Assembly (NCBI RefSeq): GCF_037948395.1
Contig: NZ_CP149940.1
Location: 1,550,001-1,614,000, forward strand
From: Serratia nevei
GTDB taxonomy: Bacteria > Pseudomonadota > Gammaproteobacteria > Enterobacterales > Enterobacteriaceae
Length of the DNA stretch: 64,000 nucleotides
Direction of reading: 5' to 3'
A program made the position numbers and the translations under genes. Below the pieces are notes generated by a model. The model ran no database searches. It worked only from the letters and a program-made list of their open reading frames with translations, and was not told the origin of the DNA. Each line of letters opens with the position of its first letter. Position 1 is the first letter of the stretch. This document shows, in pieces, positions 35,430-46,288 of this stretch.

Positions 35430-36350
35430 ATGCTCAATTATTTTCTGAAACGACTGCTGGGCCTGATCCCGACGCTGCTGATCGTGGCGGTGCTGGTGTT
35501 CCTGTTCGTTCACCTGTTGCCGGGCGATCCGGCGCGGCTGGCGGCGGGGCCGGAGGCCGACGAGGCGGTGGTGCAGCTGGTGCGCAAGGATTTGGGGCTG
35601 GATAAGCCGCTGCCGCAGCAGTTCGCGCACTTCTTCGTTAACGCGCTGCGGGGCGACTTCGGCATCTCGATGGTGTCCAAACGCCCGGTGAGCGAAGAGA
35701 TCGCCTCGCGCTTTATGCCGACCTTCTGGCTGACCGTCACCAGCATGCTGTGGGCGGTGGCGTTCGGCCTGGCGATCGGCGTGGTTTCGGCGGTGTGGCG
35801 CAACCGCTGGCCGGATCGCCTCGGCATGACGCTGGCGGTGTCGGGGATCTCGTTCCCGGCCTTTGCGCTCGGCATGCTGCTGATGCAGGTGTTCTCGGTC
35901 GAGCTGGGGTGGCTGCCGACGGTGGGCGCCGACAGCTGGCGGCACTACATTCTGCCTTCGATCACCCTGGGGGCGGCGGTGGCGGCGGTGATGGCGCGCT
36001 TCACCCGCGCTTCGTTCGTCGAGGTGCTGCAGGAGGACTACATGCGCACCGCGCGCGCCAAGGGCGTGCGGGAAAGCGTGGTGGTGATGAAACACGGCCT
36101 GCGCAACGCGATGATCCCGGTGGTGACCATGATGGGGTTGCAGTTCGGCTTCCTGCTCGGCGGTTCGATCGTGGTGGAGAAGGTGTTCAACTGGCCGGGG
36201 TTGGGGCGGTTGCTGGTGGACTCGGTGGAGATGCGCGATTACCCGGTGATCCAGGCTGAGGTGCTGCTGTTCTCGCTGGAGTTCATCCTGATCAACCTGC
36301 TGGTGGATATGCTGTACGCGGCGATCAACCCGGCGATTCGTTATCAATGA
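35430..36350 (+). CDS. gsiC: Glutathione permease subunit GsiC
   Basis: The 306-residue inner-membrane protein has six helices and the DppB-type arrangement. A first helix (residues 9-31) is followed by a periplasmic loop starting [15 protein letters not shown]. The EAA loop with [20 protein letters not shown] contacts the ATPase. It forms the channel with GsiD. GGAAGGA precedes the start, just after a hairpin. Length agrees with E. coli (306). Confidence 0.95.
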   Translation: MLNYFLKRLLGLIPTLLIVAVLVFLFVHLLPGDPARLAAGPEADEAVVQLVRKDLGLDKPLPQQFAHFFVNALRGDFGISMVSKRPVSEEIASRFMPTFWLTVTSMLWAVAFGLAIGVVSAVWRNRWPDRLGMTLAVSGISFPAFALGMLLMQVFSVELGWLPTVGADSWRHYILPSITLGAAVAAVMARFTRASFVEVLQEDYMRTARAKGVRESVVVMKHGLRNAMIPVVTMMGLQFGFLLGGSIVVEKVFNWPGLGRLLVDSVEMRDYPVIQAEVLLFSLEFILINLLVDMLYAAINPAIRYQ

Positions 36351-36359
36351 GGACGCGGC

Positions 36360-37268
36360 ATGATTAAGCATTGGCGGCGCAACGCCGCACTGAAGGCGAT
36401 GCCGCTTATCGACTCCAACGCGGTACGCACGCCGTGGCGCGAGTTTTGGCGGCGTTTTCGTCGCCAGCGGGCGGCGCTGGTCGCCGGCCTGTTGGTGCTG
36501 CTGCTGATTGCGGCGGCGCTGCTGGCGCCTTATCTGGCACCGTTCGATGCGGAAAACTATTTCGATTACGACCGGCTGAACGAAGGGCCTTCGCTGATGC
36601 ACTGGCTGGGCGTCGACTCCCTCGGGCGCGATATCTTCAGCCGCATCCTGATGGGCACGCGCATTTCGCTGGCGGCCGGGGTGTTCTCGGTGCTGGCGGG
36701 CGGGGCGATCGGCACCCTGCTGGGGTTGCTGGCCGGCTACTATGAGGGCTGGTGGGATCGCCTCACCATGCGCGTCTGCGACGTGCTGTTTGCGTTTCCC
36801 GGCATTCTGCTGGCGATCGGCGTGGTGGCGATCATGGGCAGCGGCATGGCCAATGTGATCGTCGCGGTGGCGATCTTCAGCATTCCGGCCTTCGCCCGCC
36901 TGGTGCGCGGCAATACGCTGGTGCTGAAGCACCTGACCTATATCGAATCGGCGCGCAGCATCGGCGCCTCGGACTGGACCATCATCCTGCGGCACATCCT
37001 GCCGGGCACCCTGTCTTCGATCGTGGTCTATTTCACCCTGCGCATCGGCACCTCAATCATCACCGCCGCCAGCCTGTCGTTTCTGGGCCTGGGCGCCCAG
37101 CCGCCGACGCCGGAGTGGGGAGCGATGCTCAACGAGGCGCGCGCCGATATGGTGATCGCGCCGCACGTGGCGATCTTCCCCAGCCTGGCGATATTCATCA
37201 CCGTGCTGGCCTTCAACCTGTTGGGCGACGGATTGCGCGACGCGTTGGATCCGAAACTGAAGGGGTGA
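36360..37268 (+). CDS. gsiD: Glutathione permease subunit GsiD
   Basis: The 302-residue DppC-type permease has a cytosolic N-terminus and six helices, with the typical [20 protein letters not shown] after the first helix, [19 protein letters not shown], and the coupling loop [20 protein letters not shown]. It starts nine bases after gsiC and ends the operon; a strong terminator follows about 110 bases later. Confidence 0.95.
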   Translation: MIKHWRRNAALKAMPLIDSNAVRTPWREFWRRFRRQRAALVAGLLVLLLIAAALLAPYLAPFDAENYFDYDRLNEGPSLMHWLGVDSLGRDIFSRILMGTRISLAAGVFSVLAGGAIGTLLGLLAGYYEGWWDRLTMRVCDVLFAFPGILLAIGVVAIMGSGMANVIVAVAIFSIPAFARLVRGNTLVLKHLTYIESARSIGASDWTIILRHILPGTLSSIVVYFTLRIGTSIITAASLSFLGLGAQPPTPEWGAMLNEARADMVIAPHVAIFPSLAIFITVLAFNLLGDGLRDALDPKLKG

Positions 37269-37377
37269 GGGTATCGCTGAATTGGCATACCCCTGTTTAC
37301 GAGTATAATTGATGAAAATTTGACCCGCGTATATTACAGGGATGAGGTATGGATATGGCAATGATGGCTTTTGAAGA

Positions 37378-37409
37378 AATCCGGGCGGTTTAACCGCCCG
37401 GATTTTTTT
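37378..37409. terminator. Terminator between gsiD and fghA
   Basis: AATCCGGGCGGTT pairs with AACCGCCCGGATT, followed by a T-run, between two convergent operons. Flanking A and T tracts let it work both ways. Confidence 0.88.
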
Positions 37410-37410
37410 A

Positions 37411-38253
37411 TCAGCGGAACAGGTGCTCGGCGTGGAAGCGCAGGTGATCTTCCACGAAGGTGGCGATGGTGAAGTAGCTGTGATCGTACCCCGGCTGAAT
37501 GCGCAGCGTCAGCGGCCAGTCGCGCTGGCGCGCCAGCTCCGCCAACCGTGCCGGCTGCAGCTGGTCGGCCAGGAACTGGTCGTCGTCGCCCTGATCGATC
37601 AGCACCGGCATTTTCTCCGCGCCGCTGGCCAGCAGATGGCAGCTGTCGTACTGCAGCCACTGGCTTTCGTCGCTGCCCAGATAGGCGGTGAACGCCTTGC
37701 GGCCCCACGGCACCTGGCACGGGTTAACGATCGGTGCGAACGCCGATACCGAGCGGAAGCGCTGCGGATTGCGAAACGCCATCATCAGCGCGCCGTGGCC
37801 GCCCATCGAGTGGCCGAAGATCGACTGACGATCGCTGACGCTGAAGTGCTGTTCGATCAGCGCCGGCAGTTCGGCGCTGATGTAGTCGTACATGCGGAAG
37901 TGGCGATCCCACGGCGCCTGGGTGGCGTTCAGGTAGAACCCGGCGCCCTGGCCCAGATCGTAGCCTTCGTCGTTCGGCACCTCGTCGCCGCGTGGGCTGG
38001 TGTCCGGCATCACCAGCACCAGGCCCAGCTCGGCGGCGATGCGCTGCGCGCCGGCTTTCAACGTGAAGTTCTCGTCGTTGCAGGTCAGCCCCGACAGCCA
38101 GTACAGCACCGGCGGCGGGTTGTCATCGCGCGGCGGCGGCAGGTAGATGCTGAATGTCATGTTGCAATTCAGGCTCTGCGCCGCGTGGCGATAGCGCTGC
38201 TGCCAGCCGCCGAACATGCGGTGCTCTTCGAGAAGTTCCAATGACAACGTCAT
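37411..38253 (-). CDS. fghA: S-formylglutathione hydrolase
   Basis: The 280-residue esterase releases formate and glutathione from S-formylglutathione, the second step of formaldehyde detoxification. The nucleophile is S149 in [10 protein letters not shown]; the acid and histidine are probably in DQGDDDQFL and YDHSYF. It follows adhC by 14 bases, and AGGAGG stands before the ATG at 38253. Two E. coli homologues exist: FrmB, next to FrmA, and YeiG, next to folE. This gene sits beside adhC and near folE, combining both contexts. Confidence 0.95.
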   Translation of the reverse strand: MTLSLELLEEHRMFGGWQQRYRHAAQSLNCNMTFSIYLPPPRDDNPPPVLYWLSGLTCNDENFTLKAGAQRIAAELGLVLVMPDTSPRGDEVPNDEGYDLGQGAGFYLNATQAPWDRHFRMYDYISAELPALIEQHFSVSDRQSIFGHSMGGHGALMMAFRNPQRFRSVSAFAPIVNPCQVPWGRKAFTAYLGSDESQWLQYDSCHLLASGAEKMPVLIDQGDDDQFLADQLQPARLAELARQRDWPLTLRIQPGYDHSYFTIATFVEDHLRFHAEHLFR

Positions 38254-38267
38254 CTCTGCCTCCTGGC

Positions 38268-39422
<1,155 letters not shown>

Positions 39423-40343
39423 TCAGGCGATATCGACAACGTCTGATAAATCGTTGGGGGTGCTTTCATCAACAGCGGCGGTTTCCGTCTGTTCAATAAT
39501 CAACTCTTTCAGCGCGCGCACGTTCGGCCCGAACGCGTCGCGGCGCCACAGCAACCAGGTGGCGGTGTCGGCCACGTCCGGCGGCAGGGTATGAACCCGA
39601 ACCCGCTCATGGCCCGGCAGCAGGCTCAGCACCGAATGCGGGATCATCGCCAGCCCGGCGCCGCTGGCGACGCAGGCCAGCATGGCGTGATAGGACTGGA
39701 TCTCCATAATTTGCCCCGGCCGCGCGCCTTCGCGCTTGAACCAGGCCTCCAGCCGCAGGCGGTAGGAGCAGCTGGCGCGAAAGGCGAACAGCGTCTCGCC
39801 ATTGGCGTCTTTGGCGCTGTGGATCGGCGCGTGATCGAGACAGGAGATCACCACCATATGTTCAGGATAGGCGATGCAGCCGTTCAGCTCGTCATAGGGT
39901 ACCGGGCCGTCGACCAGCGCCGCGGCCAGCGTGCCGGCGCGCACCCGATCGGCGATTTCGCCGGAGGTGCCGGTGGTCAGCGACAGCGAAACCTGCGAGA
40001 AGCGCTGGTGGTAAGCCGCCAGCAGCGAGGGCAGGCGGGTAGCGGCGGTGCTCTCCATCGAGCCGAGGGCGAAGTTGCCCGCCGGTTCGCCGGCGTGGGT
40101 GATGCTCATCGCCTCATCGCTCAGCGCCAGGATGCGGTTGGCGTAGCACAGAAAGTTATGGCCCATCGGCGACAGGCGCAGGCGCTGTTTTTCGCGGATA
40201 AACAGATCGGCGCCCAGCTCCTGCTCGAGCTGGCGCAGCCGGGTGGTCAAATTCGACGGCACGCGGTGCAGCTGCTCGGCGGCGCGGGCGACCGAGCCGG
40301 TTTCCGCCACGCAGCAGAACATGCGAAGCTGGGTCAGATCCAT
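39423..40343 (-). CDS. LysR-family regulator, PtrR/YneJ-like
   Basis: The 306-residue protein begins MDLTQLRMFCCVAETGSVARAA and continues with HRVPSNLTTRLRQLEQELG, closely resembling E. coli PtrR (YneJ), which controls the putrescine-related sad gene. A C-terminal tail of about 25 acidic residues is extra. It is 27 bases upstream of adhC in the same direction and diverges from an MFS gene. Formaldehyde operons in E. coli use the small repressor FrmR, so here LysR-type control of adhC-fghA, of the transporter, or both is likely. Effector unknown. Confidence 0.88.
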   Translation of the reverse strand: MDLTQLRMFCCVAETGSVARAAEQLHRVPSNLTTRLRQLEQELGADLFIREKQRLRLSPMGHNFLCYANRILALSDEAMSITHAGEPAGNFALGSMESTAATRLPSLLAAYHQRFSQVSLSLTTGTSGEIADRVRAGTLAAALVDGPVPYDELNGCIAYPEHMVVISCLDHAPIHSAKDANGETLFAFRASCSYRLRLEAWFKREGARPGQIMEIQSYHAMLACVASGAGLAMIPHSVLSLLPGHERVRVHTLPPDVADTATWLLWRRDAFGPNVRALKELIIEQTETAAVDESTPNDLSDVVDIA

Positions 40344-40448
40344 AATATTCTCGTTTCGTGATGAACTTGATAACTATTATTCAGTTTTTGTGAGTTTAAT
40401 ACTGCGGCATGATACTGGCAACTTTCTTTTAACCTTTTGGATGCCGGT

Positions 40449-41606
40449 ATGGCTTTACGTATTGCCTTGAGCGGTTTTGCCGCGCTGATCGTCGCGATGG
40501 GCATTGGCCGCTTCGCTTTCACTCCCCAGGTGCCGCTGATGATCGCGGAGCACCAGTTCAGCCTCACCGGCGCCGGGCTGGTGGCGGCGATCAACTATTT
40601 GGGCTACCTGTGCGGCGCCTACGACGCGATGCGCGCCACGCGCCACGTCGAGCGGCGCCTGTGGTTGGGCGTATGGGGCGCGATGGCGCTGACGCTGCTG
40701 TCGGCGCTGGCGCAGGATGAATGGACGCACGGTGCGCTGCGCTTCGTCATCGGCTGGGCCAGCGGTTGGGCGATGGTGCTGGTGGCGGCCTGGACCAACG
40801 AGCGGTTGGCGCACTACGGCCGGCCGGCGCTGAGCGCGGCGGTGTTCGCCGGGCCAGGCGTCGGTATCTTCCTCAGCGGCATGCTGGCGGTGGGCATCAA
40901 CACGCTGGGGCTGACGGCAGCGCAGGCCTGGCTGGTGTATGGCGGGCTGGCGCTGGTGTTGGTCGGAGGAATTAGCGCCTTTCTGCCGCGCAGCGGCGAG
41001 CTGCATCGCCCGGACGTGGCCCCGGAGCCGCTGCTGCTGACGCCGGCGCTCAAACGCCTGGTGTGGAGCTACAGCCTGGCCGGGTTCGGCTATATCCTGC
41101 CGGCGACGTTCTTGTCGCAGATGGCGGCGGCACGTTTTCCCGGCAGCCTGTTCGCGCAGTTCGTCTGGCCGGTGTTCGGTGGCGCGGCGGTGTTGGGGAT
41201 CGTTATCGGCATTTTGACTCGCCACAGGCTGACCACCCAGACCCGGCTGGCGATCACGCTGTGGATACAGGCGCTGGGCGTGCTGAGCGCCGAAGTGGTG
41301 CCAGGCGTGGCCGGCCTGGCACTCGGGGCGTTGCTGACCGGCGGCGGTTTTCTCTGCGTGGTGCAGCTCGCCCTTCAGCACGGCCGTGAACTGGCGCCGC
41401 GCCATGCGCGTTACATGGCCGGGTTGCTGACCACCGGTTATGCGATCGGCCAGCTGGTTGGGCCGATGCTGTCGGCGCTGTCGACCGCCATGACCCATCG
41501 GCTGGAGCCGGCGTTGTACGTGGCGGTGGCGGCGCTGTTGGTGGCCGGTGCGCTGGTGGTGAATACCCCGGCGCGGCGGCTGGCGCAAAAAACGGCGATG
41601 CGCTGA
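40449..41606 (+). CDS. YbfB/YjiJ-family MFS transporter
   Basis: The 385-residue inner-membrane protein has about 12 helices and the YbfB-type opening IALSGFAALIVAMGIGRFAFTPQVPLM (read in parts). Transported substrate is unknown; such proteins are often found beside LysR regulators. The ATG at 40449 is chosen because the only alternative in frame is a TTG at 40437 with no ribosome binding site. It diverges from the PtrR-like gene with about 105 bases between, which should contain the regulator's sites. Confidence 0.85.
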   Translation: MALRIALSGFAALIVAMGIGRFAFTPQVPLMIAEHQFSLTGAGLVAAINYLGYLCGAYDAMRATRHVERRLWLGVWGAMALTLLSALAQDEWTHGALRFVIGWASGWAMVLVAAWTNERLAHYGRPALSAAVFAGPGVGIFLSGMLAVGINTLGLTAAQAWLVYGGLALVLVGGISAFLPRSGELHRPDVAPEPLLLTPALKRLVWSYSLAGFGYILPATFLSQMAAARFPGSLFAQFVWPVFGGAAVLGIVIGILTRHRLTTQTRLAITLWIQALGVLSAEVVPGVAGLALGALLTGGGFLCVVQLALQHGRELAPRHARYMAGLLTTGYAIGQLVGPMLSALSTAMTHRLEPALYVAVAALLVAGALVVNTPARRLAQKTAMR

Positions 41607-41850
41607 TTAAAATCCATACAAAAAGCGTGGAATCCCGCAGCCGGCCTGATTGTGCTAAATGCGAATATTTCACCTGCGGATGAAGCACTATCACTGGATA
41701 ATCGCCGCGCTCTCATCTACAGTGGGGGCAAAATCTTGACCGGGTTCACGTTATCCATCACGAAAACTCTGCCGTCACGAGAGCAAGCAATTCGCCGGCC
41801 GCACGCCCTACCAGGCCGCCGGCGGGTTCCGTCCGCAGGAGAACAAGTAC

Positions 41851-42516
41851 ATGACATCATTAAGTAAAGAAGCCGCGCTGGTGCATGCGGCGCTGGAAGA
41901 GCGTGGTCTGGAAACGCCGCTGCGCGGGGAAGTGCTGGATCGCGAAACGCGCAAGCGCCGCATCAAAGAGCACATGACCGAAATCATGCAACTGCTGAAT
42001 CTCGATCTGTCCGACGACAGCCTGGCGGAGACGCCGCATCGCATCGCCAAAATGTATGTCGACGAGATCTTCTCCGGGCTGGACTACGCCAACTTCCCGA
42101 AAATCACCGTCATCGAGAACAAGATGAAGGTGGATGAGATGGTGACGGTGCGCGATATTACGCTGACCAGCACCTGCGAGCACCACTTCGTGACCATCGA
42201 CGGCAAGGCCACCGTGGCCTATATCCCGAAAGACTCGGTGATCGGCCTGTCGAAGATTAACCGCATCGTGCAGTTCTTCTCCCAGCGTCCGCAGGTGCAA
42301 GAGCGCCTGACCCAGCAGATCCTCGTGGCGCTGCAGACGCTGCTCGGCACCAATAACGTGGCGGTATCGATCGATGCGGTCCATTATTGTGTCAAGGCGC
42401 GCGGCATCCGCGACGCGACCAGCGCCACCACCACCACCTCGCTGGGGGGGCTGTTCAAGTCCAGCCAGAATACCCGCCAGGAGTTCCTGCGCGCGGTGCG
42501 TCATCACCAGGGGTGA
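41851..42516 (+). CDS. folE: GTP cyclohydrolase I
   Basis: The 221-residue enzyme converts GTP to dihydroneopterin triphosphate, the first step of folate synthesis. The zinc and active-site motif TCEHHF and the segment [24 protein letters not shown] are as in E. coli FolE (222). The ATG at 41851 follows AGGAGAACAAGTAC. A 244-base gap upstream should hold its promoter. A terminator lies between folE and yeiB. Confidence 0.97.
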   Translation: MTSLSKEAALVHAALEERGLETPLRGEVLDRETRKRRIKEHMTEIMQLLNLDLSDDSLAETPHRIAKMYVDEIFSGLDYANFPKITVIENKMKVDEMVTVRDITLTSTCEHHFVTIDGKATVAYIPKDSVIGLSKINRIVQFFSQRPQVQERLTQQILVALQTLLGTNNVAVSIDAVHYCVKARGIRDATSATTTTSLGGLFKSSQNTRQEFLRAVRHHQG

Positions 42517-42548
42517 TGGCGTTGCGGGGCGACCCGCACGACGACAAC

Positions 42549-42570
42549 AGGCGCCTGCGGGCGCCTTTTT
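42549..42570 (+). terminator. Terminator of folE
   Basis: AGGCGCC and GGCGCCT pair around TGCG, followed by five T residues. Confidence 0.8.
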
Positions 42571-42595
42571 CATGAGCGGAAGACAGCGATAAAAA

Positions 42596-43768
42596 ATGAA
42601 CAGTCACCCTCTGCCGCGCATCGCCACGCTGGACTGCGTGCGCGGCATCGCCATTCTCGGCATTTTATTGCTGAACATCAGCGCCTTCGGCTTGCCGAAG
42701 GCCGCCTATCTCAACCCGGCCTATCTGGGCATGCCGTCGTCGCGCGACGCCTGGACCTGGGCACTGCTCGATCTCTTCGCCCAGGCGAAGTTCCTGGCGA
42801 TGTTCGCGCTGCTGTTCGGTGCCGGGCTGCAAATGCTGTTGCGGCGCGGCAAAAGCTGGATCCGCGCGCGGCTGTCGTGGCTGGTGCTGTTTGGCCTCGC
42901 GCACGCCATCTTCCTGTGGGACGGCGATATTCTGCTGGCCTATGGGCTGATCGGCCTGGTGTGCTGGCGCATGATCCGCGAAGCCAAAGAAACCTTCCAG
43001 CTGCTGAAAACCGGCGTGGTGCTCTATCTGATCGGCGTAGCGGTGCTGCTGCTGCTCGGCTTCGTTTCGCACGGTGAGCCGGGCAGCTTCTGGCAGCCGG
43101 GCGTGGCGGAGCTGCAGTACGAGAAGTTCTGGAAGCTGCAGGGCGGTTTCGAAGCCTGGCGCAGCCGCGCCGATCTGCTCTCGTCCAGCCTGTTGGCCAT
43201 CGGCGCGCAGTATGGCTGGGAGCTGGCGGGGCTGATGCTGTTCGGCGCCGGGCTGATGCGCAGCGGCTGGCTGCGCGGCAGTTATTCCTCCGGTTATTAC
43301 CTGCGGCAGGCGGCGTGGCTGCTGCCGCTTTCGGTGCTGATCCAGCTGCCGGCGGTGGCGCTGCAATGGCAGGTCCACTGGGACTATCGCTGGAGCGGTT
43401 TCCTGCTGCAGGTGCCGCGTGAGCTGGGCGCCCCGCTGCAGGCCATGGGCTATCTGGCGCTGTGCTACGGTTTCTGGCCCGCGCTGTCGCGCATGCGCAT
43501 CGCCCACTGGCTGAGTCTGGTGGGGCGCATGGCGCTGAGCAACTACCTGCTGCAAACGCTGATCTGCACCACGCTGTTTTATCGCTTCGGTCTCTATGCG
43601 CAGTTCGACCGGCTGCAGCTGTTGGCGTTCGTGCCGCTGGTCTGGCTGGCCAACCTGGCGTTTTCCGCACTGTGGCTGCGTTACTTCGCTCAGGGGCCGA
43701 TGGAATGGCTGTGGCGCAAGCTGACGCAGCTGGCCGCCGGCGCAGCGGAACCCAAAACGCAGAAGTGA
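42596..43768 (+). CDS. yeiB: DUF418 membrane protein YeiB
   Basis: The 390-residue protein has about ten hydrophobic helices and the family opening RIATLDCVRGIAILGILLLNI, also seen in HGSNAT-type acyltransferases. The DUF418 domain occupies the C-terminal part (about 220-385, with SGYYLRQAAWLLP, LGAPLQAMGYLALCYG and GRMALSNYLLQT). Function is unknown; acyl transfer across the membrane is suggested by relatives. It keeps the E. coli order folE-yeiB-galS. Confidence 0.9.
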   Translation: MNSHPLPRIATLDCVRGIAILGILLLNISAFGLPKAAYLNPAYLGMPSSRDAWTWALLDLFAQAKFLAMFALLFGAGLQMLLRRGKSWIRARLSWLVLFGLAHAIFLWDGDILLAYGLIGLVCWRMIREAKETFQLLKTGVVLYLIGVAVLLLLGFVSHGEPGSFWQPGVAELQYEKFWKLQGGFEAWRSRADLLSSSLLAIGAQYGWELAGLMLFGAGLMRSGWLRGSYSSGYYLRQAAWLLPLSVLIQLPAVALQWQVHWDYRWSGFLLQVPRELGAPLQAMGYLALCYGFWPALSRMRIAHWLSLVGRMALSNYLLQTLICTTLFYRFGLYAQFDRLQLLAFVPLVWLANLAFSALWLRYFAQGPMEWLWRKLTQLAAGAAEPKTQK

Positions 43769-43795
43769 GCGCCAGCCGGCAGGTTAAAAAAATGT

Positions 43796-43857
43796 ATGTA
43801 AACGTTTTCTTTCCTGTGACGTAATTCACGCGAGCAGCGGGTCAATCGGGGTAGGAT
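43796..43857 (+). promoter_or_regulatory. galS promoter with CRP site and Gal-type operator
   Basis: TGTGACGTAATTCACG (43815-43830) differs from the CRP consensus at one base. Its centre is about 41.5 bases before the start predicted from a TAGGAT -10 box (43852-43857), a class II position. An imperfect Gal operator ATGTAAACGTTTTCTT overlaps it at 43796-43811. Confidence 0.65.
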
Positions 43858-43894
43858 AGCGCCACCGGCCACTACCCCGATTTCAGGATCCCGC

Positions 43895-44932
43895 ATGCCT
43901 CCAGTTCATCCGATCACCATTCGCGACGTGGCGAAACGCGCCGGGGTCTCCGTGGCGACCGTCTCCCGCGTGCTGAACCACAGTGCGCTGACCAGCAAGG
44001 AGACGCGTGAGCAGGTGCTGCAGGCGGTGGCGGAGCTGGGCTATCGCCCCAACGCCAACGCGCAGGCGCTGGCGACCCAAAGCAGCGATACCCTGGGCGT
44101 GGTGGTGATGGACGTCTCCGACCCGTTCTTCGGCGCGCTGGTGAAAGCGGTAGACACGGTGGCGCAGAAACACCACAAATACCTGCTGATCGGCAACAGC
44201 TATCATCAGGCGGACAAAGAGCGCCACGCGATCGAAGTGCTGATCCGCCAGCGCTGTAATGCCCTGATTGTCCATGCCAAAGCCCTGAGCGACGCCGAGC
44301 TGATCGGCTTTCTGGAGCAGGTGCCGGGCATGGTGCTGATCAACCGGATTATCCCCGGCTATGAGCCGCGCTGCGTCGGGCTGGATAACGTCTGCGGCGC
44401 GGAAATGGCGATGCGTCTTTTGCTGTCGCAGGGCCATCGGCGCATCGGTTATCTGGGCTCCAATCACCCGATCGAAGACGGGCCGCTGCGCCAGCAGGGC
44501 TATGCGCAGGCGATGGCCGCCGCCGGGCTGGCCACGCCCGACAACTGGCGCGCCTACGGTTCGCCGGATCTGCAGGGCGGCGAGGCGGCGATGGTGGAAC
44601 TGCTGGGGCGTAACTTGCAGCTGAGCGCGGTGTTCGCCTACAACGACGCCATGGCCGCCGGCGCCATGGCGGTGCTGAAAGAAAACGGTATCACAGTGCC
44701 GCAGCATTTCTCGCTGATCGGCTTCGACGACATCCCCATCGCACGTTACACCAGCCCCAAGCTCACCACGGTGCGCTATCCGATCGTCTCGATGGCCACG
44801 CTGGCGACCGAGCTGGCGTTGCAGGGCGCAGCAGGCCTGGCGGAGCCGCAGGCCGCTCATCTGTTCATGCCGACGCTGGTACGGCGCCATTCTGTCGCCC
44901 CCTGGCAAAGTGAGGCGACGGTCACTCTCTGA
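43895..44932 (+). CDS. galS: Galactose isorepressor GalS (LacI family)
   Basis: The 345-residue LacI-type repressor has its helix-turn-helix at the start ([23 protein letters not shown] in parts, residues 6-28) and a sugar-binding domain with [13 protein letters not shown] and [11 protein letters not shown]. Its place directly before mglBAC identifies it as GalS rather than GalR. It should repress mgl and itself, relieved by galactose. Operator sequences precede both galS and mglB. Confidence 0.92.
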   Translation: MPPVHPITIRDVAKRAGVSVATVSRVLNHSALTSKETREQVLQAVAELGYRPNANAQALATQSSDTLGVVVMDVSDPFFGALVKAVDTVAQKHHKYLLIGNSYHQADKERHAIEVLIRQRCNALIVHAKALSDAELIGFLEQVPGMVLINRIIPGYEPRCVGLDNVCGAEMAMRLLLSQGHRRIGYLGSNHPIEDGPLRQQGYAQAMAAAGLATPDNWRAYGSPDLQGGEAAMVELLGRNLQLSAVFAYNDAMAAGAMAVLKENGITVPQHFSLIGFDDIPIARYTSPKLTTVRYPIVSMATLATELALQGAAGLAEPQAAHLFMPTLVRRHSVAPWQSEATVTL

Positions 44933-44944
44933 CGATTTAATCTT

Positions 44945-45005
44945 GTGTAACCGTTTTCAATCTGTGAGAAAATTCACAGAATATTAACATCGCGCCGTCT
45001 ATGCT
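44945..45005 (+). promoter_or_regulatory. mgl promoter: Gal operator, CRP site and -10
   Basis: GTGTAACCGTTTTCAA (44945-44960) matches the GalR/GalS operator at all fixed positions except the last. TGTGAGAAAATTCACA (44963-44978) is a perfect CRP site. TATGCT (45000-45005) is the likely -10, placing CRP at about -41.5. The leader then runs about 185 bases to mglB. Confidence 0.85.
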
Positions 45006-45196
45006 CTAGGCGTTTTCCGGCGCAAAGGCCCTTGCCGCTGCAACCTTTACCTCGCGCTGACACAGCATTTCTCGGAAATAACAAGATCCACGGACGACAG
45101 GTGTTGAGTGGAAATCGCCTGGCCTGGGGTGTGCGCACTGCCGGTGACCATTGGCTCAAAGACGAGTAATACCCTACACAGAACCGGAGACTGACA

Positions 45197-46189
45197 ATGA
45201 ATAAGAAGGTTTTCACCCTGGCCGCCATGGCCGCAGCCATGATGTTTGGCGCCGCAGCCCATGCTGACACCCGTATTGGCGTCACGATTTACAAGTACGA
45301 CGACAACTTCATGTCGGTGGTGCGCAAGGCTATTGAGAAAGACGCCAAGGCTTCACCGGACGTCACCCTGCTGATGAATGACTCGCAGAACGACCAGTCC
45401 AAGCAGAACGATCAGATCGACGTGCTGCTGGCCAAGGGCGTGAAAGCGCTGGCGATCAACCTGGTCGACCCGGCCGCGGCGCCGGTGGTTATCGATAAGG
45501 CGCGCGCAAACGATATCCCGGTGGTGTTCTACAACAAAGAACCTTCCCGCAAGGCGTTGGACAGCTACGACAAGGCGTATTACGTCGGCACCGATTCCAA
45601 AGAATCCGGCGTGATCCAGGGCGAGCTGATCGCCAAACACTGGAAAGCCAATCCGGCCTGGGATCTGAACAAAGACGGCCAGATCCAGTATGTGCTGCTG
45701 AAGGGCGAACCGGGCCACCCGGATGCCGAAGCGCGCACCACCTACGTGGTGAAAACGCTGAACGAAAAAGGCATCAAGACCCAGCAGCTGCAGATGGATA
45801 CCGCGATGTGGGATACCGCGCAGGCGAAGGACAAGATGGACGCCTGGCTCTCCGGCCCGAACGCCAACAAGATCGAAGTGGTGATCGCCAACAACGACGC
45901 CATGGCAATGGGCGCGGTGGAAGCGCTGAAAGCGCACAACAAGACCAGTATCCCGGTGTTTGGCGTCGATGCGTTGCCTGAAGCGCTGGCGCTGGTGAAA
46001 TCCGGCGCGATGGCGGGCACGGTGCTGAACGACGCCGACAACCAGGCGAAAGCCACCTTCGAGCTGGCGAAGAACCTGGCGGCGGGCAAACCGGCCACTG
46101 AAGGCACCCAATATAAAATCGAAAATAAAGTCGTGCGTATTCCTTACGTCGGCGTAGATAAAGACAACCTGTCTCAGTTTGTTAAATAA
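45197..46189 (+). CDS. mglB: Galactose/methyl-galactoside-binding protein
   Basis: The 330-residue periplasmic protein has a signal peptide ([23 protein letters not shown]) and the ribose/galactose-binding fold: [15 protein letters not shown], the [22 protein letters not shown] hinge and [13 protein letters not shown]. It binds galactose and glucose for the transporter and for Trg chemotaxis. AGTGAACCGGAG-like sequence precedes the ATG. A large hairpin separates it from mglA and may raise its level. Confidence 0.97.
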   Translation: MNKKVFTLAAMAAAMMFGAAAHADTRIGVTIYKYDDNFMSVVRKAIEKDAKASPDVTLLMNDSQNDQSKQNDQIDVLLAKGVKALAINLVDPAAAPVVIDKARANDIPVVFYNKEPSRKALDSYDKAYYVGTDSKESGVIQGELIAKHWKANPAWDLNKDGQIQYVLLKGEPGHPDAEARTTYVVKTLNEKGIKTQQLQMDTAMWDTAQAKDKMDAWLSGPNANKIEVVIANNDAMAMGAVEALKAHNKTSIPVFGVDALPEALALVKSGAMAGTVLNDADNQAKATFELAKNLAAGKPATEGTQYKIENKVVRIPYVGVDKDNLSQFVK

Positions 46190-46209
46190 GAATTGAGATC
46201 CCGCTAAGA

Positions 46210-46250
46210 CCCCGCCGGCGGCGCCAACACCAGGAATACCGCCGGCGGGG
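46210..46250 (+). repeat. Perfect 12-bp stem-loop between mglB and mglA
   Basis: CCCCGCCGGCGG (46210-46221) and CCGCCGGCGGGG (46239-46250) pair perfectly around 17 bases. Such structures behind periplasmic binding-protein genes stabilise the upstream message. Confidence 0.75.
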
Positions 46251-46288
46251 ATGTTTACGACTGCAAGATCGTTAAGCCAGGTGTATTT

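Noticed and set aside
33824..36995. Two overlapping frames of over 530 codons antisense to gsiB, gsiC and gsiD
   Set aside because: They mirror a complete conserved operon and show no domain or ribosome binding site.
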